DNA of 64,000 bases from JAISGQ01 sp045604965 (GTDB lineage: Bacteria; Bacillota; Clostridia; Oscillospirales; Acutalibacteraceae). This document shows positions 1 to 10,169 of the stretch, piece by piece. A program made the position numbers and the translations under genes. Under the pieces are notes generated by a model. The model did no database searches. It saw nothing but the letters and a program-made list of their open reading frames with translations, and was not told where the DNA came from. Location of the stretch: positions 62,001 through 126,000 of the forward strand of contig JAZUPB010000059.1 in assembly GCA_045604965.1 (NCBI GenBank). The letters are read 5' to 3'. Every line of letters begins with the position of its first letter. The first letter of the stretch is position 1.

Positions 1-3000
1 CTGAAGAAGGCATCAGCGGCACTGTTACAATCGACAGCGCAGAAGCTAACATCGCATTCGAAAATACCCGCCGTGAAGGCGAAGTAGTCATCCAGAAGCT
101 CCTTTCTGAGGGCAGCAACGAGTTTGATGAGAAGTTCAGCTTCACTCTCTATCGTCTGACCGACAACGGCTGGACCGAGATCGAAAAGTTCAACCTCGGA
201 TTCAACGATACTCACAAGGTATCCCTCCAGATCGGTGCTCAGTATGGCATCGTCGAGACTGCAACAGGTGCAAGCTATGAGTTTGATACCACAGTTGCAG
301 ACACCACCTACGGTCAGATCGTAGTTGGCGGCGTAAACAACACAGGTATCCTCTTCACTCTCGGCACAGAGGGTCAGAAGGTCAACGTATATAATAAGAA
401 CAGAACTGCTAAGATCTCTGTCAACAAGGCTGTCACCGGCGGCGAGATCAACGGAGATGAATTCACCTTCGTTCTCCAGCAGAAGGTCGGTTCCACATAT
501 GTTGACGTTTCCACCGCTACTATCAAGGGCGGCGAGAGTGCAATCTTCACTGAGAATTCCAATTATCCCTTCTATCTCGGCAACGAGTACAGAATCGTAG
601 AAAAGAATCTCGGCACACGTTATGAGATCGCTGAGATCGTTGGTGCAGATACCAATGACCTGAGCAAGCTTACAGGCGAATTCGTCCTCAACGGCAACAG
701 AGACATCACCTTCGTCAATGCTGTTAAGCAGGGCAGCCTGAATGTTAAGAAGATCCTTAACGACAAGTACGACAGCAACGCTAAGTTCACTGTCATCGTA
801 AGAAATGCAGACACCAAGGCAACCCTTGCATCCGCAACACTCGGCGGCGGCGAGACCCTTACTGTTGACAACATTCCTTACGGAACTAAGGTAGAAGTTA
901 CCGAAGTATACAACGATGCAGTTTACACCTCCACCGCAGCAGGTGTTGACGCTAACAACATCGTAGTTATCGGTGAGGAGAACGCAACCGTTACCTTCAC
1001 CAATACAAGAAAGCTCGCTTCCATCAACGTCAAGAAGGCACTGCCTGAGGGTGGCGCTGAGCTCGGTAAGACCTTCTCTATGAAGCTCGAGATCCTCAAG
1101 GACGGCGTATGGACTGAGGTTGAATCCTTCAAGCTTAAGGCTGACGAGACAAAGACCATCTCCGGTCTCTTCGTCGGAGCAACCTACAGAGTAGTAGAGA
1201 CCGACACCACCGAGTCCTTCGCATACAGCAGCTGGACCGATGGAAACGCAATCTACGTAGAGCCTGACATTCAGGGCGCATCCTTTAAGCTCGAAGGCGA
1301 CAAGGATGTCACCATCAACAACACCCTTAAGACCGCTAAGCTGACCATCGGCAAGACCATCGCAGTCGGCGGACAGTGGGAAAAGGGCGAAGAGTTCACA
1401 TTCGTGATTGAGAAGTTCGAGAACGGTGCTTGGGCAGAGTTCGAGACCGTAACTCTCACCTATGAGAACAGAACCTGGACCAGCGAACAGCTGGCAGTTG
1501 GCGAGAAGTACCGTGTAACCGAGACTAACATCGGCTACCGCTATGAGCTCGACAAGGTTGACGGTGCAGATACCGTAGACCTCACCGCTAAGAGCGCAGA
1601 GGTTGTTATCGATGAAACCGGCAACACCCTCCTCTTCACCAACAAGGTTAAGCTTGGTGCACTTGCAGTCAAGAAGCTTCTTGACGATGCTCTTGAGCCG
1701 GATGCAACCTTCGATTTCGTTGCAACCGACAACAAGACCGGCAAGACCATCGCAACCTTCACTCTCGGACACAATCAGGTATTCAAGCTTGAGAATCTGC
1801 CCTTCGGTACCGAAGTAAAGATCAAGGAGCTTGGTGCTGAGCATTATGAGACTGTTGTTCTCGGTGTAGTTTCCAAGGAAACCATCGTTAAGGTCGACAC
1901 TCTCAACGAGACAATCGAGTTTGAGAACCCCAGAAAGACCGCTTCCCTCACAGTTGACAAGGCACTTGCAGCCGGATCCAACGACCTCGGCGAGGCATTC
2001 AGCTTCGAACTCCAGGTATTTGACGGCGAGAAGTGGGTCAAGGTAGAGGCATTCGACCTGGCAGCAGGCGAAAGCAAGAAGATCGACGGTCTCTTCGTAG
2101 GTGCTTCCTACAGACTTATCGAAACCAAGACCGGTGCTTCCTACAACTACGTAGGTATGAGCGCAGGTAACCCCGTAAGCGGCGCAGACGGCGTTGACTT
2201 CGTACTCGAAGGCGACACTGCTATCACCGCTACCAACGTAAGCCGCAGCGCTTCTCTCACCATCGAGAAGATCGTCAAGGGCAATGCTTATGACGATACC
2301 TTCACCTTCGTTGTAGAGAAGAAGGACGGCAACAGCTGGAAGGCAGTCAAGACTGTAACTCTCGGCGGCGACAACGGTATGAGCTACATCTTCACAGGTC
2401 TCACTGTTGGTGATGTCTACCGTGTAACCGAGACCAACCTTGCAAGCCGTTACACCCTTACCAAGATCGAGGGTGCAACTTCCTCCAGCCTCACCGACGG
2501 TTCCGCACAGGTAACCATCGGCAACAACGGCAACACCGTAACTTACACCAATACCGTTAAGACCGGTAATGTAGTGATCGAGAAGAAGCTCGAGGATGCA
2601 TTCGCACCTGAAGCTAAGTTCACCTTCACCGCATTCAATAAGACCAGCGGCCAGAGCCTTGGCTCCAAGGAGCTTGGCGCAGGCGAGCAGTGGGTAATCG
2701 AGGCTCTCGAGTACGGCGATGTAATCGAGATCGAAGAGCTCTCTACCGGTGCTCTCTACACCACCACAGCTACAGGTCTTGATAAGGGCGCAGTTGTAGT
2801 TAACGCTCCTTCTGCTTCCGTAGTATTTACCAACGTCAGAAATACCGGTTCTCTCACCGTTAAGAAGAACGTTGACACCGGTGCAAACCTCGGCAAGGAA
2901 TTCTCCTTCGTACTCGAGATCGAGAAGGACGGCGTATGGACTGAGGTTGAGTCCTTCAAGCTCAAGGCTGACCAGACTAAGACCATCTCCGGTCTCTATG

Positions 3001-6000
3001 TCGGCGCAACCTACAGAGTAGTTGAGACAGATACCACCGATGCATTCACCTTCGCAACCGCAACAGGCGGCGAGGTTGCAACCATCGAGTCCGGTTCTGC
3101 AGTAACCTTCATCGCAGCTGACAAGAACGATGTAGCATTCACCAACTCCCTTAAGACTGCTAAGCTCACCATCAGCAAGACTATCGCTGTTGGCGGCGAG
3201 TGGGTCGAGGGCGAGAAGTTCACCTTCATCGTTGAAAGATTCGAAAACGGCGAGTGGGTCGAGTTTGATACCGCAGTCGTAACCTATGAGGATCGCACCT
3301 GGACCTCCGATAAGGAAGTTCGCGTAGGCGACAAGTTCAGAGTAACTGAGACCGAAATCGGTTATCGTTACCAGATCTCCGACATCGTCGGCGGCGAGAA
3401 TGTTGACCTGACTGCTAAGAGCGCAGAGGTCGTAGTTCCCGTTGAGGGCTCCAACCTTGTCTTCGTCAACGAAGTCAAGAAGGGCAGCCTGACCGTCAGC
3501 AAGAAGCTTGTTGACACTGTCAACCCCGACGAGACCTTCGCATTCACCCTTTACAAGTACAACGCCGCAACCGAGACTTATGAAGTTGCTGACAGCTTCT
3601 CTCTCGCAAACGGCGAAGAGAAGACCTTCGAGGGTCTCCTCTACGGTGACCTCTACAAGGTAGTTGAGCAGTCCAACGCAACTCTCTACGAGACCTCCTA
3701 CATCGTAGGCGAAGGCTCTGCAGTAAAGAGCAGCGAGGCTTCCGTAACTATTGCAAACGAGGCAACCAAGGTTGCATTCACAAACACCAGAGCAACCGCT
3801 AAGCTTACAGTTGATAAGGCACTCCTCAACGGTGCAACTGACGAAGAGTTCAGCTTCACACTCGAAAAGAAGCTTGCTAACGGCGAGTGGCAGGCAGTTG
3901 AGAGCTTCACTCTCACCGCAGCTTCTGAGCCCAAGGCATTCAACCTCGAAGTTGAGACAGAGTACAAGATCACCGAAACTGTAGCAGACGGCAGCAGCTT
4001 CGAGTTTGCAAATGCAAAGGGTGTAGCTGACGGCTATGTAAACGGCACAAGCTACTACTTCAACCTTAAGACCAACAGCGACGTAGTATTTGAGAACCAG
4101 CTCAAGAGCGCAGGCCTCACCGTCAGAAAGATCGCTGCTAACGCAGTTGACACTGACGTATTCGGCTTCACACTCTATAAGGTAAACGGCAGCGACGCAG
4201 TTGCAGTTGAGACCTTCGAGCTTAAGGCTAACGAATACAAGACATTCAACGGACTCCTTTACGGCGAGAAGTACATCGTCAAGGAGACCGAGCCCAGCAG
4301 CAGATTTGAGCTTGGCTCCATCGACGGTGCTGACAGCGTTAAGCTCGAAGAGGCTTACGGTGTTGTTGAGATCAACGGCTCTGAGTCTATGACCTTCACC
4401 AACATCATTAAGACCGGCGAATTCACCGTTAAGAAGACCCTTACCGACGCAACCGATCCTACTGCTGAGTTTACCTTCGAGGTATACCGCAACGGTAAGC
4501 TCGTTGACACATTCAAGCTCGCAGCAAACGAAGAGAAGACCATCGAGAGCAACTCTGCATACAGCGTAAACTTCGGTGATGTCTTCGAAATCAAGGAAAT
4601 CGGCGCAGGCAACTACAACACCACAGTTACTATCGACGGCGCAGCAGCCGGCGATGCTAAGCTGACAATCACCAAGGATTCCCATAAGATCGGATTTGAC
4701 AACGTCCGCAGAAAGGCAACCCTCACAGTTGCTAAGGCAATCAAGGACGGCGACAATCTCTTCGAAGACAGCTTTACCTTCATCCTCGAGCAGAAGCTCG
4801 GTGACGAGTGGAAGCAGATCGGTGAGGAATTCACCCTCAGCATCACTCCTGACGCACCTAAGGCATCCACCTCCTTCGAGCTCGATGTCAACGGTGTCTA
4901 CAGAGTAACTGAGACAAAGACCGGCGAAAACTACGTATTTGACAGCGTAGTCAACGCAGTCGCAGTATCCGGCAAGAGCGCAGGTACCCTCACTCTCGCT
5001 GACGATACCACAGTAACATTCATCAACACCGTCAAGACCGGTACTGTTTCTGTGAAGAAGACCCTGACCGATGGTTATGCACCTGACGCAGTATTCGCAT
5101 TCACAGCAACCAACGCTAAGACCGGCGAGATCATCGAGACCTTCTCCCTCGCAGGCGATCAGGTTTGGGTAAGCGGCCAGCTGCCCTACGGCACCATCGT
5201 CAAGATCACCGAGGCTGAGGACGACAACTACTCCGTAGTTACCGGCGGTCTCAATGCAGACGGCACTGTTACAGTCCTTAAGCCCAACTCTGATGTAAAC
5301 TTCACCAACATCAGAAAGAGCGCAAATCTCACAGTTGAGAAGAAGCTCGAAAACGGCGGCGAAGAGCTCGGCAAGGAATTCAAGTTTGTCCTCCAGATGA
5401 AGAAGGACGGCGAGTGGATCAATATCACCTCCTTCAAGCTCAAGGCTGGCGAGACCTACACTGCAGAGGATCTCTTCTACGGCGTAGACTACAGAGTAAT
5501 CGAGACTGATACCTCCGACTCCTTCGACTTTGTCAAGGCAGAAGGCGGCACACCTGTTGCAGTAACCACCGGCGATGTAATCGGCAGCGGTGCAGCAGTT
5601 GTTCTCAACGCAGATAAGACCATCAAGTTCACCAACAAGCTCAAGAGCGCACAGCTCAAGATAACAAAGGACGTTGCATCTCTCGGCGATTGGCTCGAGC
5701 ACGAAGTATTCACCTTTGATATCCAGAAGCTTGAGGCAGACGGAACCTGGACCACCGTCAAGGAAGACATCAAGCTCACCTACGACAACAAGATCTTCGC
5801 TATGGACGCAGTCGTAAGCGATGTCTACAAGATCGTAGAAACCAGCGACAACTACCGTTACTATCTGGCAGGCGTTGCAGGCGCAGAGAGCTTCGACCTC
5901 GACACACGTGAGGCTACCGTCACTATCGCACCCAGCGGTGCATCCGTACTCTTCACCAACGATGTTTACGAAGGCAAGATCGTTATCTCCAAGGTCTGGG

Positions 6001-9000
6001 ATGACAGCTACGATGCAACCCGTCCCTTCACCTTCAACATCTACAAGAATGGCTCCGCTGAACCCATCGACACCATCACCCTTACCGGCGGCGAGAGCAA
6101 GGTCATCGAGACCAACGATAAGTACACCGTCAAGTACGGCGATACCATCAAGGTCGTAGAAACCACCGGCTCCGATTACACCACCACCGTTAAGGTAGAC
6201 GGCAAGACAGCAAATGCTGTTGAGGTAACTGTTAAGAAGGCAAGTACTTCCGTTGAGTTCACCAACGTAAGAGCTACCGCATCCCTCACCGTTGAGAAGG
6301 CACTCGAGGATTCCAAGAACCTCGGCGAGACATTCTCCTTCAAGCTCTATCAGAAGGATCCCAACGGCGCATGGGCAGAGATCGAGACATTCAGCCTCAA
6401 GGCAGGCGCTAATAAGACATTTGACGGCCTGTATGTCGGCGTTGACTACAAGGTAGTCGAGACCAAGACCGGCAGCTACAACTTCCTCACCGCTGAGGCA
6501 GATGGCTCCGAGTACGCAGTTTCCGCTGACGAAAATGCAGTAACCCTTACTCTTGCAGGCGACACTGATGTCACTGTCAAGAACGTAATCAAGAAGGCAT
6601 CTCTCACCGTAAACAAGACCGTTGTTGGCAACGATTACGGCGACAAGTTCACCTTCAAGATTGAGAAGCAGAACGCAAACGGCACCTGGACAGTTGTCAA
6701 GGAGAACGTAAGCATCTCTGCAGCAGAGAATTACACCTGGTACACCGATGCATCCGTTGGCGATGTATACCGTGTAACAGAGACCACCACCGGTGCTAAG
6801 TGGAACCTCACCAAGGTCACCGTAAACGGTGCAGAGGCAGACAATGCAGCAATCGGCACACCTTACAAGGTAACAATCGTCGAGGACGGCAGCGTCGTAG
6901 CATTCACCAACACCGCTAAGCTCGGCAACGTGCTCATCACCAAGACCGTTGCAGATGCATTCGAACCGAACGCAGCATTCACCTTCTCCGCTATCAACCT
7001 CACCACCGGCGAGGATTACGGCGTCAAGACTCTCGCAAACGGCGAGACCTGGAAGATCGAGAACGTTGAGTACGGCGATAAGGTTCAGGTAACTGAGGCA
7101 GTTGACGGCGCAGTTTATACAACCACCGTAAACGGCAACGCTGCAACCGCAATCACCCTCGACGTAGTCGCAGGTGACAACAAGGCAGCATTCGTCAACA
7201 CCAGAAACACCGCTTCCCTCAATATCACCAAGACCCTCACCGCTAACGGCGGCGAAGAGCTCGGCAAGGAATTCAAGTTCGCACTTGAGGTCCAGAAGGG
7301 CGGCGCATGGGCAGAGGTTCAGAACTTCACCCTTAAGGCAGGCGAGACCAAGACAATCAACGGCCTCTATGTAGGTGCTTCCTACAGAGTAATCGAGACC
7401 GACTCCACCGCAGCATTCAGCTTCTACGGTGTAACCGGCGGTACTACTCTCGAGGTCAACGGTGCAGAGCTCAAGCTTGCTGACAACAATGCACTCGAAT
7501 TCACAAATGACCTGAACAATGCAACCCTTACCATCCGTAAGGCAGTTGAGGGCGGCAGCGCAGGCACTGACACCTTCACCTTCAAGGTAGAAAAGAAGGA
7601 CGGCGACAAGTGGATCGCTCAGGGCGAAGAGATTGTACTCGGCGTAGAGAACAGCTTCACTTGGAGCAAGGCAGACGCACTCGTTGGCGATGTATATCGC
7701 ATCACCGAGACCAACATCGGCAGCCGCTATGAGCTCACCGCAGTAGACGGCGCAGATGAGGAAGGCGTTGCACTTGATCTCGCACAGGCAACCGTAACAA
7801 TCGGTGCAGAGGGCGAGACCGTAACATTCACCAACACCGTTAAGGTTGGCGAAATCCTCGTAACCAAGACCCTCAACGACGTAATCGACACAACAGCAGG
7901 CTTCGGCTTCGATCTGTTCAAGGTTGAGAACGGCGAAGAGACCAAGGTTGCAAGCTTCACCCTCCAGAACGGTCAGACCTGGTCCAGCGTTGATGCAGGC
8001 GTAGTTGTTAAGTATGGCGACAGCTTCATCGTTCGCGAGACCTGTGATGAAAAGACCTACGCAACCACAATTACCATCGACGGCACCGCAGCTGCAGCTG
8101 ACAAGGTATTCACCATCGCTGCTGATGAGACTGCTGTTGAGTTCACCAACACCAGAAAGACCACTGACTTTGAGCTAACCAAGACCGTCTCCGGCGTAAC
8201 CGAGTATGATGAGTACTTCGAGATCCATATGACCGGCGTATTCGAGGACAGCAACGGTGAGACCATCACCAAGAAGTTCGTATTCAACAAGACCGGTAAG
8301 GTCGAAGAGCCTGTTGAGGGCGTTGTATACGCAACAATCGGCGATGTTGTTAAGGTTGACGGCGTATTCTACGGCGTAGAGTACACCATCGAAGAGGTTG
8401 GCGCTGAGTATTACAGCTGCTACATCAACAACATCCAGACCAACAAGGCAGTAGTCAAGACTGATGTTACCACTAAGGGCGACGTTTCCAACGTACGCAA
8501 GACTGCTGATCTGACAGTTGCTAAGGCACTTACTCGCGGCCAGGATCTCGGCGACAGCTTCACATTCCAGCTGTTTGCTTCCATCGACGGCAAGTGGGTA
8601 AAGCAGGGCGATGCATTCGAACTCAAGGTTGGCGAAACCAAGACCTTCGAGGGCCTCGCAATCGGCATCGACTACAAGGTAATCGAGACTGATACCGGCG
8701 ATAACTACATCTTCGGCGGCGTTGACGCAGATTCTAAGCTCGTCAGCACCAAGGATGAGAAGGGCGCAAGCTTCCTCTTCACCGGCGACAGAACCGTCAC
8801 AATCAGCAACATCATCAAGACCGATTCCATCACCGTTCGCAAGCAGATCATCGGCGAGGGCGGCGATATGAACACCGCATTCGGCTTCGAGCTCCAGCAG
8901 CTCGTAGACGGCAAGTGGAAGTCCATCGAGACCTTCACCCTCAAGGCGAACGAGAGCAAGACCTTCGAGAACCTTGACCTCGGCGAGACCTTCAAGGTAA

Positions 9001-10067
9001 TCGAGACCGATACAGGCAAGACCTTCAACTTCGCAGGTGCTACCATCGATAACATCGGCGCTAAGGATAAGGTTGACGCTGACGAGAAGTCTGCAACAGT
9101 AGTTCTCAACGGTGCAGAAGACATCACCTTCAACAACAGCCCGGCTATCCAGAAGCTGACTGTTGAGAAGAAGCTCACCGATAAGAGCGCGGACCTCGGC
9201 GATAAGTTCGGCTTCCACCTCTATAAGGAAGTAGACGGCAGCTGGATCCTCGATAAGACCTTCTATCTGAAGGCCGGCGAGACCGCTGAGTTCGAAACCA
9301 TCAACGGCGAGAAGTTCAAGATCGTTGAGTTCGAGACCGGTAACTACTACCAGCTCTCCACAATTCTCGGCGCAGACACTGTATCTCTTGCAAACAACGA
9401 AGCAGTAGTGACCACCGATACTGACGAGACAGTTACATTCACCAATGAGCTGCTCAGCGGTTCGCTCACTATCAACAAGTACACCTCCGGACTGGTAAGC
9501 AACTCTGAAGAGTTCGACTTCATCATCACCGATGAAAAGGGTAATGCATTTGTGAACAGCGCTGTGACCACCGGTCAGTTCAGCCTCAACGCAGGTGAGT
9601 CCATCACCCTCAACGACATTCCTTATGGTACTGTTATCAAGGTAACCGAGAATGTTGATGGCTCCAGATTCCTTACTATGTACAAGGTAAGCGGCGATGA
9701 CGTAACTTACGAAGGCAACGCAACAAAGAATATCGTTATCAACAAGGGCAGCACAATCGTAGACTTCACCAACCAGAGCAAGACTACTGACATTGTTGAA
9801 TCTACCGTTCTTGGCGACAACGATAAGAATCCTCCGAACATCATCGACCGTACCAGCAACACCGTTATCACCGGCGGAACCGGCGGCAGAGAGAATGTAG
9901 GCGCAGTTTCCAACAGCACTTACACCATCCGCACCGACGTCCTCGGCGAGAGCGACTATGCACCTGAGACAGGCGATGAAGAAATTCCCGTATCTGTCAT
10001 AATCCTTATGGCAGTATCCGGACTTATGGTTCTCGTTCTCTCCAAGAAGAGAAGAGTCGAGGCATAA
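1..10067 (+). CDS. Giant repeat adhesin with APETG wall-anchor signal, 5' end outside window
   Basis: The frame is open from base 3, so the true start and signal peptide lie upstream; at least 3354 residues are visible. The protein is a tandem array of about 31 beta-rich domains of 90-115 residues. Each opens with a strand like LTVxK, has a Tyr-x-Val-x-Glu-Thr motif in the middle and closes on an FTN-type strand. This fits the SpaA/Cna-B-like prealbumin fold, in which Lys-Asn isopeptide bonds are common; such bonds are an inference here. The end (9960-10067) has APETG, a hydrophobic helix and a KKRR tail, a sortase signal with Ala instead of Leu at the first position. Lysine is written almost only as AAG and Leu mostly as CTC/CTT, as in guaB and rny, which suggests high expression. 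It is likely an extracellular stalk or adhesin; the ligand domain would be in the missing N-terminus. Confidence 0.93.
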   Translation, partial: EEGISGTVTIDSAEANIAFENTRREGEVVIQKLLSEGSNEFDEKFSFTLYRLTDNGWTEIEKFNLGFNDTHKVSLQIGAQYGIVETATGASYEFDTTVADTTYGQIVVGGVNNTGILFTLGTEGQKVNVYNKNRTAKISVNKAVTGGEINGDEFTFVLQQKVGSTYVDVSTATIKGGESAIFTENSNYPFYLGNEYRIVEKNLGTRYEIAEIVGADTNDLSKLTGEFVLNGNRDITFVNAVKQGSLNVKKILNDKYDSNAKFTVIVRNADTKATLASATLGGGETLTVDNIPYGTKVEVTEVYNDAVYTSTAAGVDANNIVVIGEENATVTFTNTRKLASINVKKALPEGGAELGKTFSMKLEILKDGVWTEVESFKLKADETKTISGLFVGATYRVVETDTTESFAYSSWTDGNAIYVEPDIQGASFKLEGDKDVTINNTLKTAKLTIGKTIAVGGQWEKGEEFTFVIEKFENGAWAEFETVTLTYENRTWTSEQLAVGEKYRVTETNIGYRYELDKVDGADTVDLTAKSAEVVIDETGNTLLFTNKVKLGALAVKKLLDDALEPDATFDFVATDNKTGKTIATFTLGHNQVFKLENLPFGTEVKIKELGAEHYETVVLGVVSKETIVKVDTLNETIEFENPRKTASLTVDKALAAGSNDLGEAFSFELQVFDGEKWVKVEAFDLAAGESKKIDGLFVGASYRLIETKTGASYNYVGMSAGNPVSGADGVDFVLEGDTAITATNVSRSASLTIEKIVKGNAYDDTFTFVVEKKDGNSWKAVKTVTLGGDNGMSYIFTGLTVGDVYRVTETNLASRYTLTKIEGATSSSLTDGSAQVTIGNNGNTVTYTNTVKTGNVVIEKKLEDAFAPEAKFTFTAFNKTSGQSLGSKELGAGEQWVIEALEYGDVIEIEELSTGALYTTTATGLDKGAVVVNAPSASVVFTNVRNTGSLTVKKNVDTGANLGKEFSFVLEIEKDGVWTEVESFKLKADQTKTISGLYVGATYRVVETDTTDAFTFATATGGEVATIESGSAVTFIAADKNDVAFTNSLKTAKLTISKTIAVGGEWVEGEKFTFIVERFENGEWVEFDTAVVTYEDRTWTSDKEVRVGDKFRVTETEIGYRYQISDIVGGENVDLTAKSAEVVVPVEGSNLVFVNEVKKGSLTVSKKLVDTVNPDETFAFTLYKYNAATETYEVADSFSLANGEEKTFEGLLYGDLYKVVEQSNATLYETSYIVGEGSAVKSSEASVTIANEATKVAFTNTRATAKLTVDKALLNGATDEEFSFTLEKKLANGEWQAVESFTLTAASEPKAFNLEVETEYKITETVADGSSFEFANAKGVADGYVNGTSYYFNLKTNSDVVFENQLKSAGLTVRKIAANAVDTDVFGFTLYKVNGSDAVAVETFELKANEYKTFNGLLYGEKYIVKETEPSSRFELGSIDGADSVKLEEAYGVVEINGSESMTFTNIIKTGEFTVKKTLTDATDPTAEFTFEVYRNGKLVDTFKLAANEEKTIESNSAYSVNFGDVFEIKEIGAGNYNTTVTIDGAAAGDAKLTITKDSHKIGFDNVRRKATLTVAKAIKDGDNLFEDSFTFILEQKLGDEWKQIGEEFTLSITPDAPKASTSFELDVNGVYRVTETKTGENYVFDSVVNAVAVSGKSAGTLTLADDTTVTFINTVKTGTVSVKKTLTDGYAPDAVFAFTATNAKTGEIIETFSLAGDQVWVSGQLPYGTIVKITEAEDDNYSVVTGGLNADGTVTVLKPNSDVNFTNIRKSANLTVEKKLENGGEELGKEFKFVLQMKKDGEWINITSFKLKAGETYTAEDLFYGVDYRVIETDTSDSFDFVKAEGGTPVAVTTGDVIGSGAAVVLNADKTIKFTNKLKSAQLKITKDVASLGDWLEHEVFTFDIQKLEADGTWTTVKEDIKLTYDNKIFAMDAVVSDVYKIVETSDNYRYYLAGVAGAESFDLDTREATVTIAPSGASVLFTNDVYEGKIVISKVWDDSYDATRPFTFNIYKNGSAEPIDTITLTGGESKVIETNDKYTVKYGDTIKVVETTGSDYTTTVKVDGKTANAVEVTVKKASTSVEFTNVRATASLTVEKALEDSKNLGETFSFKLYQKDPNGAWAEIETFSLKAGANKTFDGLYVGVDYKVVETKTGSYNFLTAEADGSEYAVSADENAVTLTLAGDTDVTVKNVIKKASLTVNKTVVGNDYGDKFTFKIEKQNANGTWTVVKENVSISAAENYTWYTDASVGDVYRVTETTTGAKWNLTKVTVNGAEADNAAIGTPYKVTIVEDGSVVAFTNTAKLGNVLITKTVADAFEPNAAFTFSAINLTTGEDYGVKTLANGETWKIENVEYGDKVQVTEAVDGAVYTTTVNGNAATAITLDVVAGDNKAAFVNTRNTASLNITKTLTANGGEELGKEFKFALEVQKGGAWAEVQNFTLKAGETKTINGLYVGASYRVIETDSTAAFSFYGVTGGTTLEVNGAELKLADNNALEFTNDLNNATLTIRKAVEGGSAGTDTFTFKVEKKDGDKWIAQGEEIVLGVENSFTWSKADALVGDVYRITETNIGSRYELTAVDGADEEGVALDLAQATVTIGAEGETVTFTNTVKVGEILVTKTLNDVIDTTAGFGFDLFKVENGEETKVASFTLQNGQTWSSVDAGVVVKYGDSFIVRETCDEKTYATTITIDGTAAAADKVFTIAADETAVEFTNTRKTTDFELTKTVSGVTEYDEYFEIHMTGVFEDSNGETITKKFVFNKTGKVEEPVEGVVYATIGDVVKVDGVFYGVEYTIEEVGAEYYSCYINNIQTNKAVVKTDVTTKGDVSNVRKTADLTVAKALTRGQDLGDSFTFQLFASIDGKWVKQGDAFELKVGETKTFEGLAIGIDYKVIETDTGDNYIFGGVDADSKLVSTKDEKGASFLFTGDRTVTISNIIKTDSITVRKQIIGEGGDMNTAFGFELQQLVDGKWKSIETFTLKANESKTFENLDLGETFKVIETDTGKTFNFAGATIDNIGAKDKVDADEKSATVVLNGAEDITFNNSPAIQKLTVEKKLTDKSADLGDKFGFHLYKEVDGSWILDKTFYLKAGETAEFETINGEKFKIVEFETGNYYQLSTILGADTVSLANNEAVVTTDTDETVTFTNELLSGSLTINKYTSGLVSNSEEFDFIITDEKGNAFVNSAVTTGQFSLNAGESITLNDIPYGTVIKVTENVDGSRFLTMYKVSGDDVTYEGNATKNIVINKGSTIVDFTNQSKTTDIVESTVLGDNDKNPPNIIDRTSNTVITGGTGGRENVGAVSNSTYTIRTDVLGESDYAPETGDEEIPVSVIILMAVSGLMVLVLSKKRRVEA
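72..9779 (+). repeat. Higher-order A-B-C domain repeat in the adhesin gene
   Basis: Three domain types follow each other in fixed order with a period of about 0.92 kb. A units carry an LG-(K/E)-EF start and a VGA-x-Y-R-V-x-ET motif. B units carry a W-T-W/S stretch, RVTETNIG-like motifs and end FTN-x-VK-x-G. C units have a P-(D/E)-A-x-F start, YGD and YxTT motifs and end FTNTR. Triads begin near 72, 1011, 1935, 2850, 3795, 4713, 5319, 6270 and 7206. The triad at 4713-5319 lacks its B unit. From about 8157 the order breaks down into five divergent units next to the wall anchor. Confidence 0.85.
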
Positions 10068-10099
10068 GGCCTGACCTGAGCATAGACTAAGGCATAAGC

Positions 10100-10134
10100 A
10101 AAACCCCCGGCACCTACCCGGTGCCGGGGGTTTT
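10100..10134 (+). terminator. Rho-independent terminator of the adhesin gene
   Basis: A 15-bp stem (AAAACCCCCGGCACC and its complement) with a five-base loop ends in TTTT, 33 bases after the stop codon. The stem is symmetric enough to act on both strands. Confidence 0.9.
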
Positions 10135-10169
10135 AAATAACACAGAACATAAACACGAGAGGAAATAAA

